Positions 44,429 through 52,993 of a DNA stretch of 64,000 nucleotides are shown piece by piece. Numbering within the stretch: the stretch's first letter is position 1; the number at the start of each line of letters is the position of its first letter. Under the pieces are notes generated by a model. That model searched no databases and had not been told where the DNA came from. It was given only the letters and a program-made list of their open reading frames with translations. Both the position numbers and the translations under genes were made by a program. Source of the stretch: UBA668 sp039796575 (GTDB taxonomy: Bacteria > Actinomycetota > Acidimicrobiia > Acidimicrobiales > Ilumatobacteraceae); assembly GCA_039796575.1 (NCBI GenBank), contig JBDKJP010000072.1, positions 1 through 64,000 of the forward strand, given 5' to 3'.

Positions 44429-44923
44429 TCAGTCCTTGTCGTGCCGGTCGCGACGACCGAACGCCCGCGACAGCAGCGGGCTCTCCACGGCGAGCAGGCC
44501 GCCGAGGTCGTCGGTCTGGTCGAACACCGGCTTCCACGGCGCGATGCCGTTGCGCGACCCCATCTGCACCTCGGGCTCGACGCCGTCGTCGGTGTCGTCG
44601 GGATCGTCGGGCACGACGCCGAGCTCCAGTTGCCCGGTCTCGTCGCGACCAGCCGACTTCGACCGCTTCGACTTCTGCTTCACCGGTGCCGGTGCCGGCG
44701 ACTCACGCGGCTTGAACAAACGCGGCACGGCCTCACGGCGGTCGTCGAGCACCCACCCGAGCGGCACCACCATCGCGTCGGCGTGACGGCGGCACAGCAC
44801 GCCACCGCGGTACCCGACGGTCTCGTCGAACGGGTCGATCCACACGGTGAGGCGATCGGCGTCGATGCCGTAGATCACCTCCGCGGGTTGCGAACAACCT
44901 GGGCGTTCGCACAGACGAGCCAT
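44429..44923 (-). CDS. DUF3499-like actinobacterial protein
   Basis: 164 residues. The N-terminus MARLCERPGCSQPAEVIYGID...VGYRGGVLCRRHADAMVVPLGW has the CxxxxC...CxxH zinc-like pattern of DUF3499, an actinobacterial family. The C-terminal half is variable, with a basic patch (KQKSKRSKSAG) and an acidic run. Role unknown. Confidence 0.75.
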   Translation of the reverse strand: MARLCERPGCSQPAEVIYGIDADRLTVWIDPFDETVGYRGGVLCRRHADAMVVPLGWVLDDRREAVPRLFKPRESPAPAPVKQKSKRSKSAGRDETGQLELGVVPDDPDDTDDGVEPEVQMGSRNGIAPWKPVFDQTDDLGGLLAVESPLLSRAFGRRDRHDKD

Positions 44924-44994
44924 GCTGTGAAACTAGTGGCCGCAACGGTTCCGTTGATGGACGCTCCGCGCGAATCGACACAGGAATTCGTCAG

Positions 44995-45036
44995 GAAAAC
45001 CGACAAGGCCCCGACCGGCGAACCGGACGGGGCCTT
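44995..45036 (-). terminator. Intrinsic terminator after tRNA-Val(CAC)
   Basis: A 9-bp outer stem (AAGGCCCCG/CGGGGCCTT) with an inner CCGG-CGAA-CCGG hairpin (45005-45036), followed on the minus strand by GTCGGTTTTCC. It lies 2 bp beyond the tRNA. Confidence 0.8.
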
Positions 45037-45038
45037 CG

Positions 45039-45115
45039 TGGTGGGCGATACAGGGCTCGAACCTGTGACCTCTACGGTGTGAACGTAGCGCTCTAGCCGA
45101 CTGAGCTAATCGCCC
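45039..45115 (-). tRNA. tRNA-Val (anticodon CAC), CCA encoded
   Basis: A cloverleaf of 74 nt plus CCA: acceptor GGGCGAT/ATCGCCC, D arm GCTC/GAGC, anticodon stem CTACG/CGTAG with loop TTCACAC (anticodon CAC), T loop TTCGAGC, discriminator A. The three bases after it read CCA, unlike the other three tRNAs here. Strong terminator follows. Confidence 0.95.
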
Positions 45116-45160
45116 TCACAGGCAGGGCAATCTATCAGTTGCCCTCGCGATTGCCACCCG

Positions 45161-45718
45161 TCACGACGGGCGGATGCAGGCGGTGCCGAGACCGAGTTGG
45201 TCACGGTGTGGTTCGGTGGCGCCGGGGCACGCCTCCCCCGCCGGCACGAGCACTTCGACCACGCCGAAGTGCGGTTCGGTGCACAGCCGTTCGGCCGCGT
45301 CACCGTTCGGTTCGATGACCACGCAGTCGCCCGGCTGCAACAGGTTGTCGACCGTGGGCGGCGGCGGATCGGACGCGGTGGCGATACCCAGCAGCACGAA
45401 GCCGAGCACCCCGACAGCGAGCACACCCATGAACTTCCACGGGAACCGCGCGGGCGGCAACGGCGACAGCACCACCGGATCGGGCACCGGCGCCGCACGC
45501 GTCGTCGCGACCGGCTCGCGCAACGACAGGTCGTACCGGCGGCGCTCGACCGGGTCGCCGAGCACCTGCCACGCACGGTTCACCTCGGCCATGTGCGCGG
45601 CCGACGCGTCGCCCGCCCGGTCGGGGTGGTGCTCGCGGGCCGCACGGCGATACGCGTCGCGGATCACCGACGTCGGTGCGTCGGGGGCGACGCCGAGCAG
45701 GTCGTAGTAGGAGCCGAT
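45161..45718 (-). CDS. Membrane-anchored J-domain protein, probable ATC start
   Basis: 185 residues if started at ATC 45718. Helix I of the J domain (SYYDLLGVAPDAPTS), helix II (VIRDAYRRAAREHHPDR, HPD intact) and helices III-IV (HMAEVNRAWQVLGDPVERRRYDL) are complete only with that start; the first normal start (GTG 45667) cuts off helix I. Upstream in frame is a TAG four codons before ATC, and AGGG precedes it. One membrane helix (FMGVLAVGVLGFVLLGIA) divides the J domain from a C-terminal domain with two cysteines. It should stimulate a DnaK ATPase at the membrane. Last gene of the potA-led run. Confidence 0.7.
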   Translation of the reverse strand: MGSYYDLLGVAPDAPTSVIRDAYRRAAREHHPDRAGDASAAHMAEVNRAWQVLGDPVERRRYDLSLREPVATTRAAPVPDPVVLSPLPPARFPWKFMGVLAVGVLGFVLLGIATASDPPPPTVDNLLQPGDCVVIEPNGDAAERLCTEPHFGVVEVLVPAGEACPGATEPHRDQLGLGTACIRPS

Positions 45719-45737
45719 GGGCCAACCCTACGATCGC

Positions 45738-46025
45738 TCAGACGTCGGTGCTGCCTCCGGCTCGCCAGTACACGCCCGCCTCGCGCTCCATGAACCCTTC
45801 GTCGACCAGGTATCGGCGCAGCGCCGCCGTGTCGGCGTGCCGCTGCCCGATGACGAGGTTCACCATCTGCTCGCTGTAGCGGCGGCCGGGCTCGAAGTCC
45901 TGTGCCAACCAGTCGAGCAGCAGCAGTCGCTTCGAGTGCTTGCTGGGGATGGTGACGATGCGCCCGTCGCGCACGAACGCCTTCAGATGTGCGGGATCGG
46001 CGGGATCAGTAGCCGAGGTCGACAT
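45738..46025 (-). CDS. DUF2087 domain protein
   Basis: 95 residues. The family pattern VTIPSKHSKRLLLLDWLAQDFEPGRRYSEQMVNLVIGQRHADTAALRRYLVDEGFMERE.GVYWR fits DUF2087, usually a DNA-binding-like winged fold attached to regulators; here it stands alone. Its start overlaps the end of the 2-hydroxyacid dehydrogenase by 20 bp. Confidence 0.85.
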   Translation of the reverse strand: MSTSATDPADPAHLKAFVRDGRIVTIPSKHSKRLLLLDWLAQDFEPGRRYSEQMVNLVIGQRHADTAALRRYLVDEGFMEREAGVYWRAGGSTDV

Positions 46026-46959
46026 GGATGGGACCGACCAGTGGCTCGCGGTCGGCGAAGCGCCGCACGTTGGTGGTGATGCGTTCGCCCAGCAACGGCA
46101 CGGCCATCTCGGGCGTGTTGCCGACGTGCGGCGTGATGATGCAGTTCGGCATGCTCCACAGCGGGTGTCCCGCCGGCAACGGCTCGGGATCGGTGACGTC
46201 GAGCGCCGCACCACCGATGACGCCTTCCTGCAACGCCCACACGAGGTCGTCGGTGACGATGTGCCGACCGCGGGCCACGTTGACGATCCACGCGTCGGAG
46301 CGCATCTGCTCGAGCTCGTTGCGCGAGATCATGCCCTCGGTCTCGGGCGTGAGCGCGAGTGCCAGGAACACCACGTCGGCATCGGCCAGCGCGTCGACGT
46401 AGCGGTCGGGCTCGAGCACCTCGTCGGCGCCCTCCATGTCCTTCACCCGGTTGCGCACCACGGTGACCCGGCACTCGAACGGCTGCAGCAACCGCAGCAG
46501 CTCCTCGGTGATGCCGCCACCACCGAGCACCGTGACGTTGCAGCCCTTCAGGTTGCGACCGTGCGGCCGGCTCCACTCGGTGGCCTGCGCGTACTGGCCG
46601 ACGTGGCGCAGCCCGGCGAGCGCCAACGAGAGCGCGAGCTCGGCCACCGGCTCGGCGTAGACGCCCTTGCCGCACGTCCACACGCGATCGTCGTCGACGA
46701 GGTCGACGAACGTCTCGATGCCGGCGAACGGCAGCTGCACCCACGACAGGCGCGGGTTCTCGGCGAGCGCCACCCGCAGGGCCTCGGGGTCGCGCGGTGC
46801 GGCCCACACGAGGGCCTCGGCGTCGGCGAGTGGGACGAGATGGCCGCCACCGGCGGTGATGGCATCGGCCATCCAGCCGGGCGCGCCGTCAGGCGCGAGT
46901 GCGATGCGAGGAGGCCCGTCGGATTCGGGCCCGGTTCGTGGCGCGGTGGTACTTGGCAT
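46006..46959 (-). CDS. D-isomer-specific 2-hydroxyacid dehydrogenase
   Basis: 317 residues. The NAD-binding domain (VTVLGGGGITEELLRLL, with GGGGIT where GxGxxG is normal) and the catalytic segment VVFLALALTPETEGMI, VNVARGRHIV, GAALDVTDPEPLPAGHPLW and ITPHVGNTPEM place it in the family of GyaR/SerA-like enzymes. Substrate unknown; in this operon it may act on a keto acid from polyamine or amino-acid oxidation. Confidence 0.85.
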   Translation of the reverse strand: MPSTTAPRTGPESDGPPRIALAPDGAPGWMADAITAGGGHLVPLADAEALVWAAPRDPEALRVALAENPRLSWVQLPFAGIETFVDLVDDDRVWTCGKGVYAEPVAELALSLALAGLRHVGQYAQATEWSRPHGRNLKGCNVTVLGGGGITEELLRLLQPFECRVTVVRNRVKDMEGADEVLEPDRYVDALADADVVFLALALTPETEGMISRNELEQMRSDAWIVNVARGRHIVTDDLVWALQEGVIGGAALDVTDPEPLPAGHPLWSMPNCIITPHVGNTPEMAVPLLGERITTNVRRFADREPLVGPIHVDLGY

Positions 46960-46971
46960 GGTGCCGCGAGG

Positions 46972-48291
46972 CTATCCGGCGGAGACGATGCGCGCGGCGA
47001 CGGTTTCGCCGCTCTCGAGCGCACCCTCCATGTACCCGGTGCACCCGGCCACGTGCTCACCCGCGAGGTGCACACGACCCCAGGGCTCGCGCAGCACCTG
47101 CCAATAGGCGGTGACCTGGCCCGGTTCGTACACGGCGTACGAGCCACCGAAGCGCGGTTCGGTGCTCCACGCACGCGAGTAGCCGCCGAGGGTGTGCGCC
47201 GTGAGGCCGTGCATCGATCGCATCTCGGTGGCGGCGAGCCCGATGCGCTCCCCCTCGGTCATCCGCGCCCACTCGTGGCCGCCGTCGCCGCCGCAGTAGC
47301 TCATCAGGATCCCCGTGTCGCCCGGCTGGTCGGCGGTGGGGTCGTAGATGCGCTGCGCGCGACCGGCGGTGGTGGCGTAGCCGGCGGGCCACTGGCGGGC
47401 CGACCACTGCACCGAGGTCTTGGTGACCGTGCCGTAGCCGAGGCCGTGCACCGCCGCGTGCAGCGGCTCGGGCATCGGCGTGTGGAACGTGACGTCGCGC
47501 AGCGGCACGAGCGAGCAGGCCAGCACCACGTGGTCCGCCTGCAGCGTGCGTCGATCAGTGTGCACCGTGACACCGTCGGCGTCCTGGTCGAGGCCCACCA
47601 GCATCTCGCCGTAGCGCACCAGGTCGCCGAACTCGGCGGCCATGCCCTCGGCGATGCGACTGAAGCCGCCCTCGACGCGGTACGCCGTGACCGTGCGATC
47701 GCCGGCAGCATCGCGCTGGTGGGCGCGCTGCTGTGCCACGAACAGCAACGACACCTGGCGTGGCTCGGCGGCGAACTCGCCCTGCGCGTCGCGACGCTTG
47801 AAGATGCCGGCGAGCTCACCGAGGTCGCTGTCGGCGGCCACGTCGGCGAGCGAACGTGCGTCGACCTCGGCGGCGTTCGGGTGCAGGTGCGGCGCGTTCG
47901 GGTCGAGCAACCCCGCGGTCACCTCGTCGATGATCGAGTCGAAGCGCTCGAACTGCGTCGCGATGTCGGGCTCGGCGGCCAGCACGGCCGCGGGGTCGAG
48001 CAGGCGGCCACCGTGGTGCAGCCAGCGACGGATGACCGTCCACTGCTCGCCCGCGCCGAGCGTGCGCACACCGAACCGGTCGAGCAGTTCGAACATGCGA
48101 TGGTGGTGGCCGTCGACCCACTCGGCGCCGCTCTCGCTGTACAGACCGCCGGAGAACACGTCGTGCACGGTGCGCACGCGGCCACCGGGACGCACCCCAC
48201 CTTCGACGACGGTGACGTCGGCGCCCGCGGCGACGAGCCGTTCGGACGCGCGCAGGCCGGCGAGTCCGGCTCCGATGACGACGACCCGCAT
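46972..48291 (-). CDS. Flavin monoamine oxidase
   Basis: 439 residues. The FAD motif VVVIGAGLAGLRASERLVAAGADVTVVEGGVRPGGRVRT opens the protein, and the C-terminal flavin-binding segment VHLAGEHVAGCTGYMEGALESGETVAARI closes it. This is the amine oxidase/PAO family; the substrate may be putrescine or another amine because it sits 8 bp after the potABCD-type transporter genes. ATG 48291. Confidence 0.88.
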   Translation of the reverse strand: MRVVVIGAGLAGLRASERLVAAGADVTVVEGGVRPGGRVRTVHDVFSGGLYSESGAEWVDGHHHRMFELLDRFGVRTLGAGEQWTVIRRWLHHGGRLLDPAAVLAAEPDIATQFERFDSIIDEVTAGLLDPNAPHLHPNAAEVDARSLADVAADSDLGELAGIFKRRDAQGEFAAEPRQVSLLFVAQQRAHQRDAAGDRTVTAYRVEGGFSRIAEGMAAEFGDLVRYGEMLVGLDQDADGVTVHTDRRTLQADHVVLACSLVPLRDVTFHTPMPEPLHAAVHGLGYGTVTKTSVQWSARQWPAGYATTAGRAQRIYDPTADQPGDTGILMSYCGGDGGHEWARMTEGERIGLAATEMRSMHGLTAHTLGGYSRAWSTEPRFGGSYAVYEPGQVTAYWQVLREPWGRVHLAGEHVAGCTGYMEGALESGETVAARIVSAG

Positions 48292-48299
48292 GAGGTGTG

Positions 48300-50324
48300 T
48301 CAGCCGCCGCCGAGCGTCGCGGCGATCTGCGCCGACGAGTCGCCCGACTTCTTGAGCACGCGGGCCACGAAGGCCAGCAGCGCCATGGTCATCACGAACA
48401 GCACCACGGCACCCACACCCCAGAACGGCTTGATCTCGCTCTTCGTCGCCGAGATGAGCGCCACCGGGAACGTGGACGACGCGCCGCTGATGAGCGACGA
48501 GATGATGGTGTTGTCGAGGCACAGCGTGAACGACAGCAGACCACCGGCGATGAGCGCCGACGAGATGAGCGGCAGCGTGACCTGACGGAACGCACGGCCT
48601 GGCGGCGCGCCGAGGTCGGCGGCCGCCTCCTCGAGCGACGAGTCGAGACCGGCGAGGCGTGCCCGCACGATGAGCGTGACGACGGCGCTCGCGTAGAGGG
48701 ACTGGCCGACCCACAGGCGCAGCATGCCGAACGGAATGCCGAGCGTGTCGGAGTTGAACGGACCGCCGATGCGCTGCATCCAGCCCGCCAACGCGATGGC
48801 ATCCATGATCTCGGGGGTGACGAGGATGAGGAACAGCAGCGCCATCATCACCTTGCTCCACCGGCCCGGATGACGGGCGAGCGCCACGCCGCAGAGACCG
48901 CCGATGGTGACCGCGATGATGGTGGCGCCGAAGGCGGCGAGGAACGAGCCGCGGAGACCTTCGCCCACGCCGGCCTGCTGGAAGATGTCGAGGTACCACT
49001 CGGTCATCACGCCGTTGACGATGATGGCCAGCGCGAACGCCACGAGCGCCGACCAACGCGACAGCTGGCGATGCTCCTTCTTCGTGATGGCGCGCACCAC
49101 GATGGGCAGCAGGATGCCGACCGCCATGAACAGCGCGAACCGGACGAGCATCGGGCCGGTCTTGCCGAAGTCGAACAGGCCCACCATCGGGATGCCCGAC
49201 GGTGTGCGACCGGGCGCGCCGCCCCACCACACGGTGCTGTACTTGCCGCTCCACACGGAGAACGACGGGCCACCGTTGAAGGAGTGCCGGATCACCAGGA
49301 AGATCGGGATGAACAGGAAGAGCAGCACCAGACCGGTCCACACGGCGAGCGCCGGACGGAGCAGGTCGGGGAACTTGCTCGCCGTGGCCTCGGGCCGGGG
49401 ACGACTGCGGTAGCGGTCGACCGCGGGACGTGCGAGCCGGATGAGCTTGCGGACCAGCCACACGAGCGCGGCGCCGACCAGCAACGACAGCAGCACCATC
49501 ACGATCATCAGCACTGCCATGGCCGAGCCCTGCGGCCAGTTCTGCGATCCGCGGAACTGGCTGTCGACGAGGGCGCCCACCATGAGGCCCTTCGTGCCAC
49601 CGAGCACGGTGGCCGTGACGTAGTCGCCACACATCGGGATGAACGTCAACACGATGCCGGCCACCACACCGGGGCCCGACAGCGGCAGCGTGACCGACAT
49701 GAACGTCGAGGAACGGTTCGCGCCGAGGTCCTTCGAGGCCTCGCGCAGCGACGGGTCGATGCGGTCGAGTGCGACGAACATCGGCAGCACCATGAAGCCG
49801 ACGTAGTTGTAGACGATGGCGAGGAACACGGCGGTCTTCGTGCCGAGCACGTCGAACGGCGCGGACAGCACACCGATGTCCTGCAGCCACTTCGAGAGCT
49901 CGCCGTTGGCGGAGAGCGGGATCTTCCACGCGATGGTGCGGATGAGGAAGCTCGTGAAGCTGGGGATGACCACCAGCGCGAGCAGGATGGCGCGCCACTT
50001 CTCGCTCACCTTGAACGCGATGAAGTACGACACCGGGAAACCGATGACGAGGCACAGGAGCGTGGCGAGCACCGCGATGCGCAGCGTGCTCTTGAACACG
50101 TCGAAGAACAGCTCGGAGAAGACCTCGCGGTAGTTGTGCAGACCGAGCTGGCCGAGGTCGACCGGCACCAGCTGCGTGGAGTCCTTCGTGCCGAAGGAGT
50201 ACACCACGATGATGGCGATCGGGGCGACGAAGAAGAGGGTGTACCAGACGAACGACGGAATGGCGAGGCCCCACTTGGGGCCCCGCCACTTCCGCTTGTT
50301 CGGCACGTGTGCAGTTGCCGTCAC
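48300..50324 (-). CDS. Fused polyamine-type ABC permease (PotB-PotC in one chain)
   Basis: 674 residues containing two complete permease halves. Half one (about 20-300) has a six-helix core and EAA loop EASKDLGANRSSTFMSVTLPLSGP; half two (about 330-650) has a second core and EAA loop EEAAADLGAPPGRAFRQVTLPLISS. A charged linker (RSRPRPEATASKFPD) separates them. In most bacteria these are two genes (potB, potC). Together with PotA and PotD it should import polyamines or related amines. GTG 50324 is the start. Confidence 0.9.
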   Translation of the reverse strand: MTATAHVPNKRKWRGPKWGLAIPSFVWYTLFFVAPIAIIVVYSFGTKDSTQLVPVDLGQLGLHNYREVFSELFFDVFKSTLRIAVLATLLCLVIGFPVSYFIAFKVSEKWRAILLALVVIPSFTSFLIRTIAWKIPLSANGELSKWLQDIGVLSAPFDVLGTKTAVFLAIVYNYVGFMVLPMFVALDRIDPSLREASKDLGANRSSTFMSVTLPLSGPGVVAGIVLTFIPMCGDYVTATVLGGTKGLMVGALVDSQFRGSQNWPQGSAMAVLMIVMVLLSLLVGAALVWLVRKLIRLARPAVDRYRSRPRPEATASKFPDLLRPALAVWTGLVLLFLFIPIFLVIRHSFNGGPSFSVWSGKYSTVWWGGAPGRTPSGIPMVGLFDFGKTGPMLVRFALFMAVGILLPIVVRAITKKEHRQLSRWSALVAFALAIIVNGVMTEWYLDIFQQAGVGEGLRGSFLAAFGATIIAVTIGGLCGVALARHPGRWSKVMMALLFLILVTPEIMDAIALAGWMQRIGGPFNSDTLGIPFGMLRLWVGQSLYASAVVTLIVRARLAGLDSSLEEAAADLGAPPGRAFRQVTLPLISSALIAGGLLSFTLCLDNTIISSLISGASSTFPVALISATKSEIKPFWGVGAVVLFVMTMALLAFVARVLKKSGDSSAQIAATLGGG

Positions 50325-50329
50325 TGCGA

Positions 50330-51583
50330 TCAGCCTGCGGCTGCAGCCTTCATCTTGTCGAGGATCTCCGTGTGGCGATCCTGCGCGCTGTTGACGGCAC
50401 CGGTGCGCATGGTGGCGACCTGCTCCTCGGGGAAGAAGATCATGTCGGCACGCGGCGCGTCGGGGGCGAGCTCGGCCATCAGCTTGTCGATGTCCTTCAT
50501 GCCGCTGTGGTAGCCGTGGTACAGCAGGTCCTTGATGCTGATCTCCGGGGTGAGGAGCCAGTTGATCCAGGCGTGGGCCGCCTCGGGGTTCGGGGCGCCG
50601 GTGGGGATGCAGTAGTTGTCCATCCACAGCTCGGTCTCGGGAGCGCCGAGGCCCCACACCCAGTCCTCGGGGTTGCCGCCGGCATCGGCGATGCGGGCGA
50701 ACGCCTGACGGGCGTCACCGTTCCACGCCATGCACAGGTCGTACTGGCCCTCGGCGATGGCCGTGCTGGGGTAGCTGTCGAAGCCCTTGATGTGCGGGGC
50801 GATCTCGTCGACGAGGTACTTCTCGCACGCATCGAGGTCGGCGGTGTCCTCGGTGTTCCAGTCGATGCCGTTGGCCCAGAAGTACGGGCCGACCACGTTC
50901 GGCGACGAGTCGAGCCACGACGTGCGGCCGCTGCCCTCGCCGGCCGTGGCGTCCATGAAGTCCTGCCAGGTCTTGATCTCGGTGGTGATGACCGTCTTGT
51001 TGTAGATCCAGCCGGTGCTGCCCCAGTCCTTGCAGACCGAGTAGTCGTTGGTCGGGTCCCAGTCTCGAGCCAAGTACTGCGGGTCGATGTTGACGATGTT
51101 CGGGAGCAGCGACTTGTCGAGCTTCTGCAACAAGCCCTTCTCGAGCATCTGCGGGATGTACGGGCCGGTGGGCACCACGATGTCGAAGCCGCTGTTGCCG
51201 TTGGCGGCCGACAGCTTCGTGATGAGGTCCTCGTTGCTCGGGTAGTAGTCGACCTTCATGGTGACGCCGAGCACGCTCTCGGCGAGCGCACCGACGATCT
51301 CGGGGTCGTTGTAGTCGCCCCACGTGAACATCGCGAGCGAGCCGCTGGCCGTGTTGATGACGTTGCTGTACTGGCTCAGCAGGTCGCTGGTGCCACCGCC
51401 GGTGGAGCCACCGGTGGTGCCACCCGTGGTGCCGTCGGTGCCGCTGCTGCTGTCGTCACCGCAGGCGGCCAGAATGGCCAGACCCGCAGCAGCGCCGCCG
51501 AGCTGGAACAGCGCACGGCGCGAGAGCACGGTGCGGAAGCTGTCGGGTGCCAGGATCCGCAGCGGTTCGTTGGGCTTGGACAT
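50330..51583 (-). CDS. Polyamine ABC transporter substrate-binding lipoprotein
   Basis: 417 residues. A twin-arginine-like start (SRRALFQLGGAAAGLAILAAC) ends at a lipobox Cys, then a Gly/Thr/Ser linker. The mature part has the PotD/PotF order: LAMFTWGDYNDPEIV, VDYYPSNEDLITKL, FDIVVPTGPYIPQMLEKGLLQKLD, DYSVCKDWGSTGWIYNKTVI, WMDNYCIPTGAPNPEAAHAWINWLL. ATG 51583 with AGGGGGAAA upstream. The gene is 5 bp before the permease. Confidence 0.92.
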   Translation of the reverse strand: MSKPNEPLRILAPDSFRTVLSRRALFQLGGAAAGLAILAACGDDSSSGTDGTTGGTTGGSTGGGTSDLLSQYSNVINTASGSLAMFTWGDYNDPEIVGALAESVLGVTMKVDYYPSNEDLITKLSAANGNSGFDIVVPTGPYIPQMLEKGLLQKLDKSLLPNIVNIDPQYLARDWDPTNDYSVCKDWGSTGWIYNKTVITTEIKTWQDFMDATAGEGSGRTSWLDSSPNVVGPYFWANGIDWNTEDTADLDACEKYLVDEIAPHIKGFDSYPSTAIAEGQYDLCMAWNGDARQAFARIADAGGNPEDWVWGLGAPETELWMDNYCIPTGAPNPEAAHAWINWLLTPEISIKDLLYHGYHSGMKDIDKLMAELAPDAPRADMIFFPEEQVATMRTGAVNSAQDRHTEILDKMKAAAAG

Positions 51584-51621
51584 TCGGGTTTCCCCCTTGA
51601 TCGTTGGTACGCGGGATGTGC

Positions 51622-52779
51622 TCAGGACTCGGCGTCGAGCGCCGGTTCCTTCAGCACGAGATCCGCCTGAGCGGCGGAGAACATGTAGACGTCGTCGGCA
51701 CTCCACGTGCTCCAGACGGGGTCGCCCACCGACAGACGCACGGCTTGTGCGCGAGGGGTGAGCACGACGATGGTACGACGCGGGGTGCGCACCACGTACT
51801 GCAGGGTGTCGCCGAAGTGCGACACGCCGGCCACCTCGCCCGCCATCACGTTGGCGGTGGTGCCGGGATCCTCGGTGCGCAGCACGACGCTCTCGGGGCG
51901 CACGGCCACGAGCGCCGCCGCGCCGGCGGCGACGTTCTCCTCGGGCCGGGACACGGCGAACACGGTGCCGTCGTCGGCCTGCGCGCCGGAGCCGTTGGCG
52001 GTGCCGGTCCAGAAGTTGTTGCGGCCGATGAAGCCGGCCACGAACGCGCTGGCCGGCCGTTCGTACACGGTCTCGGGGTCGGCGAGCTGCTCCACGTGGC
52101 CGTCGAGCATGATGGCGATGCGGTCGCTCATGCTCATGGCCTCCTCCTGGTCGTGCGTGACGAAGATGAAGGTGATGCCGAGCTCGCTCTGCAGCAGCTT
52201 CAGCTCGATCTGCATCTCCTCGCGGAGCTTGCGGTCGAGTGCGCCGAGCGGCTCGTCGAGCAGCAGCACGCTGGGCCGGTTCACGAGTGCACGGGCCACG
52301 GCCACGCGCTGCTGCTGGCCGCCCGACATCTGCCGCGGCTTGCGGTCGGCGAGCTTGCTCATCTTCACCATGTCGAGCGCTTCGGCCACCCGGGCCGCGA
52401 TCTGGGTCTTGTTGACGCCCTTCTGGCGCAGGCCGTAGGCCACGTTCTCGGCGACGGTCATGTGCGGGAACAGCGCATACGCCTGGAACACGGTGTTGAC
52501 GTCGCGCTTGTACGGCGGGATGCCCTGCACGTACTGGCCGCTGATGCGGATGAAGCCTTCGTCGGGCTGCTCGAAGCCGGCGAGCATGCGCAGCGTGGTG
52601 GTCTTGCCGCAACCCGACGGTCCGAGCAGCGAGAGGAACTCGCCCGGTCGGACCTCCAGGTTGAGGTTGTCGACGGCCACCATCGAGCCGAACCGCTTGG
52701 TGACGCCTTGCAGCTCCACCGAACCGCGCTGGCCAGGCGACTCCTGGGCCACGGTCGTGGACGTCGTCGAATCGGTCAC
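51622..52779 (-). CDS. potA: Polyamine-type ABC transporter ATPase
   Basis: 385 residues from GTG 52779 (GGGGGAG upstream). Walker A LLGPSGCGKTTTLRM, Q-loop FQAYALFPHMTV, signature MSGGQQQRVAVARAL, Walker B SVLLLDEPLGALD and the H-loop FVTHDQEEAMS are intact, with a C-terminal TOBE domain (NFWTGTANGSG onwards). First gene of the transporter-oxidase run; an Lrp-type gene lies divergently upstream. Confidence 0.94.
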   Translation of the reverse strand: MTDSTTSTTVAQESPGQRGSVELQGVTKRFGSMVAVDNLNLEVRPGEFLSLLGPSGCGKTTTLRMLAGFEQPDEGFIRISGQYVQGIPPYKRDVNTVFQAYALFPHMTVAENVAYGLRQKGVNKTQIAARVAEALDMVKMSKLADRKPRQMSGGQQQRVAVARALVNRPSVLLLDEPLGALDRKLREEMQIELKLLQSELGITFIFVTHDQEEAMSMSDRIAIMLDGHVEQLADPETVYERPASAFVAGFIGRNNFWTGTANGSGAQADDGTVFAVSRPEENVAAGAAALVAVRPESVVLRTEDPGTTANVMAGEVAGVSHFGDTLQYVVRTPRRTIVVLTPRAQAVRLSVGDPVWSTWSADDVYMFSAAQADLVLKEPALDAES

Positions 52780-52993
52780 CCTGTTCTCCCCCGAGATCTG
52801 TTGGGCAGCGCCCACTGTGTCGTGCGGTGTCGCGAGTGTAGGCACGCTCGAGACCACATCCGGACGTCACCCCGTGAGCGCCGCGGTGCACCCACGGGGC
52901 GCAACGCTGCCATGGCCGTCGGGCCAAAAGCAAGGAAACCGCGTGTGAACAGACGGCGCGGCCACGGAATCGGTTGCGATCCGGCCGCGCGAC

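Noticed and set aside
46972..50289. A single 1105-codon minus-strand frame through amine oxidase and permease region
   Set aside because: Only the part from 48291 downward encodes a recognisable protein (amine oxidase). The rest is an out-of-frame reading of the fused permease.
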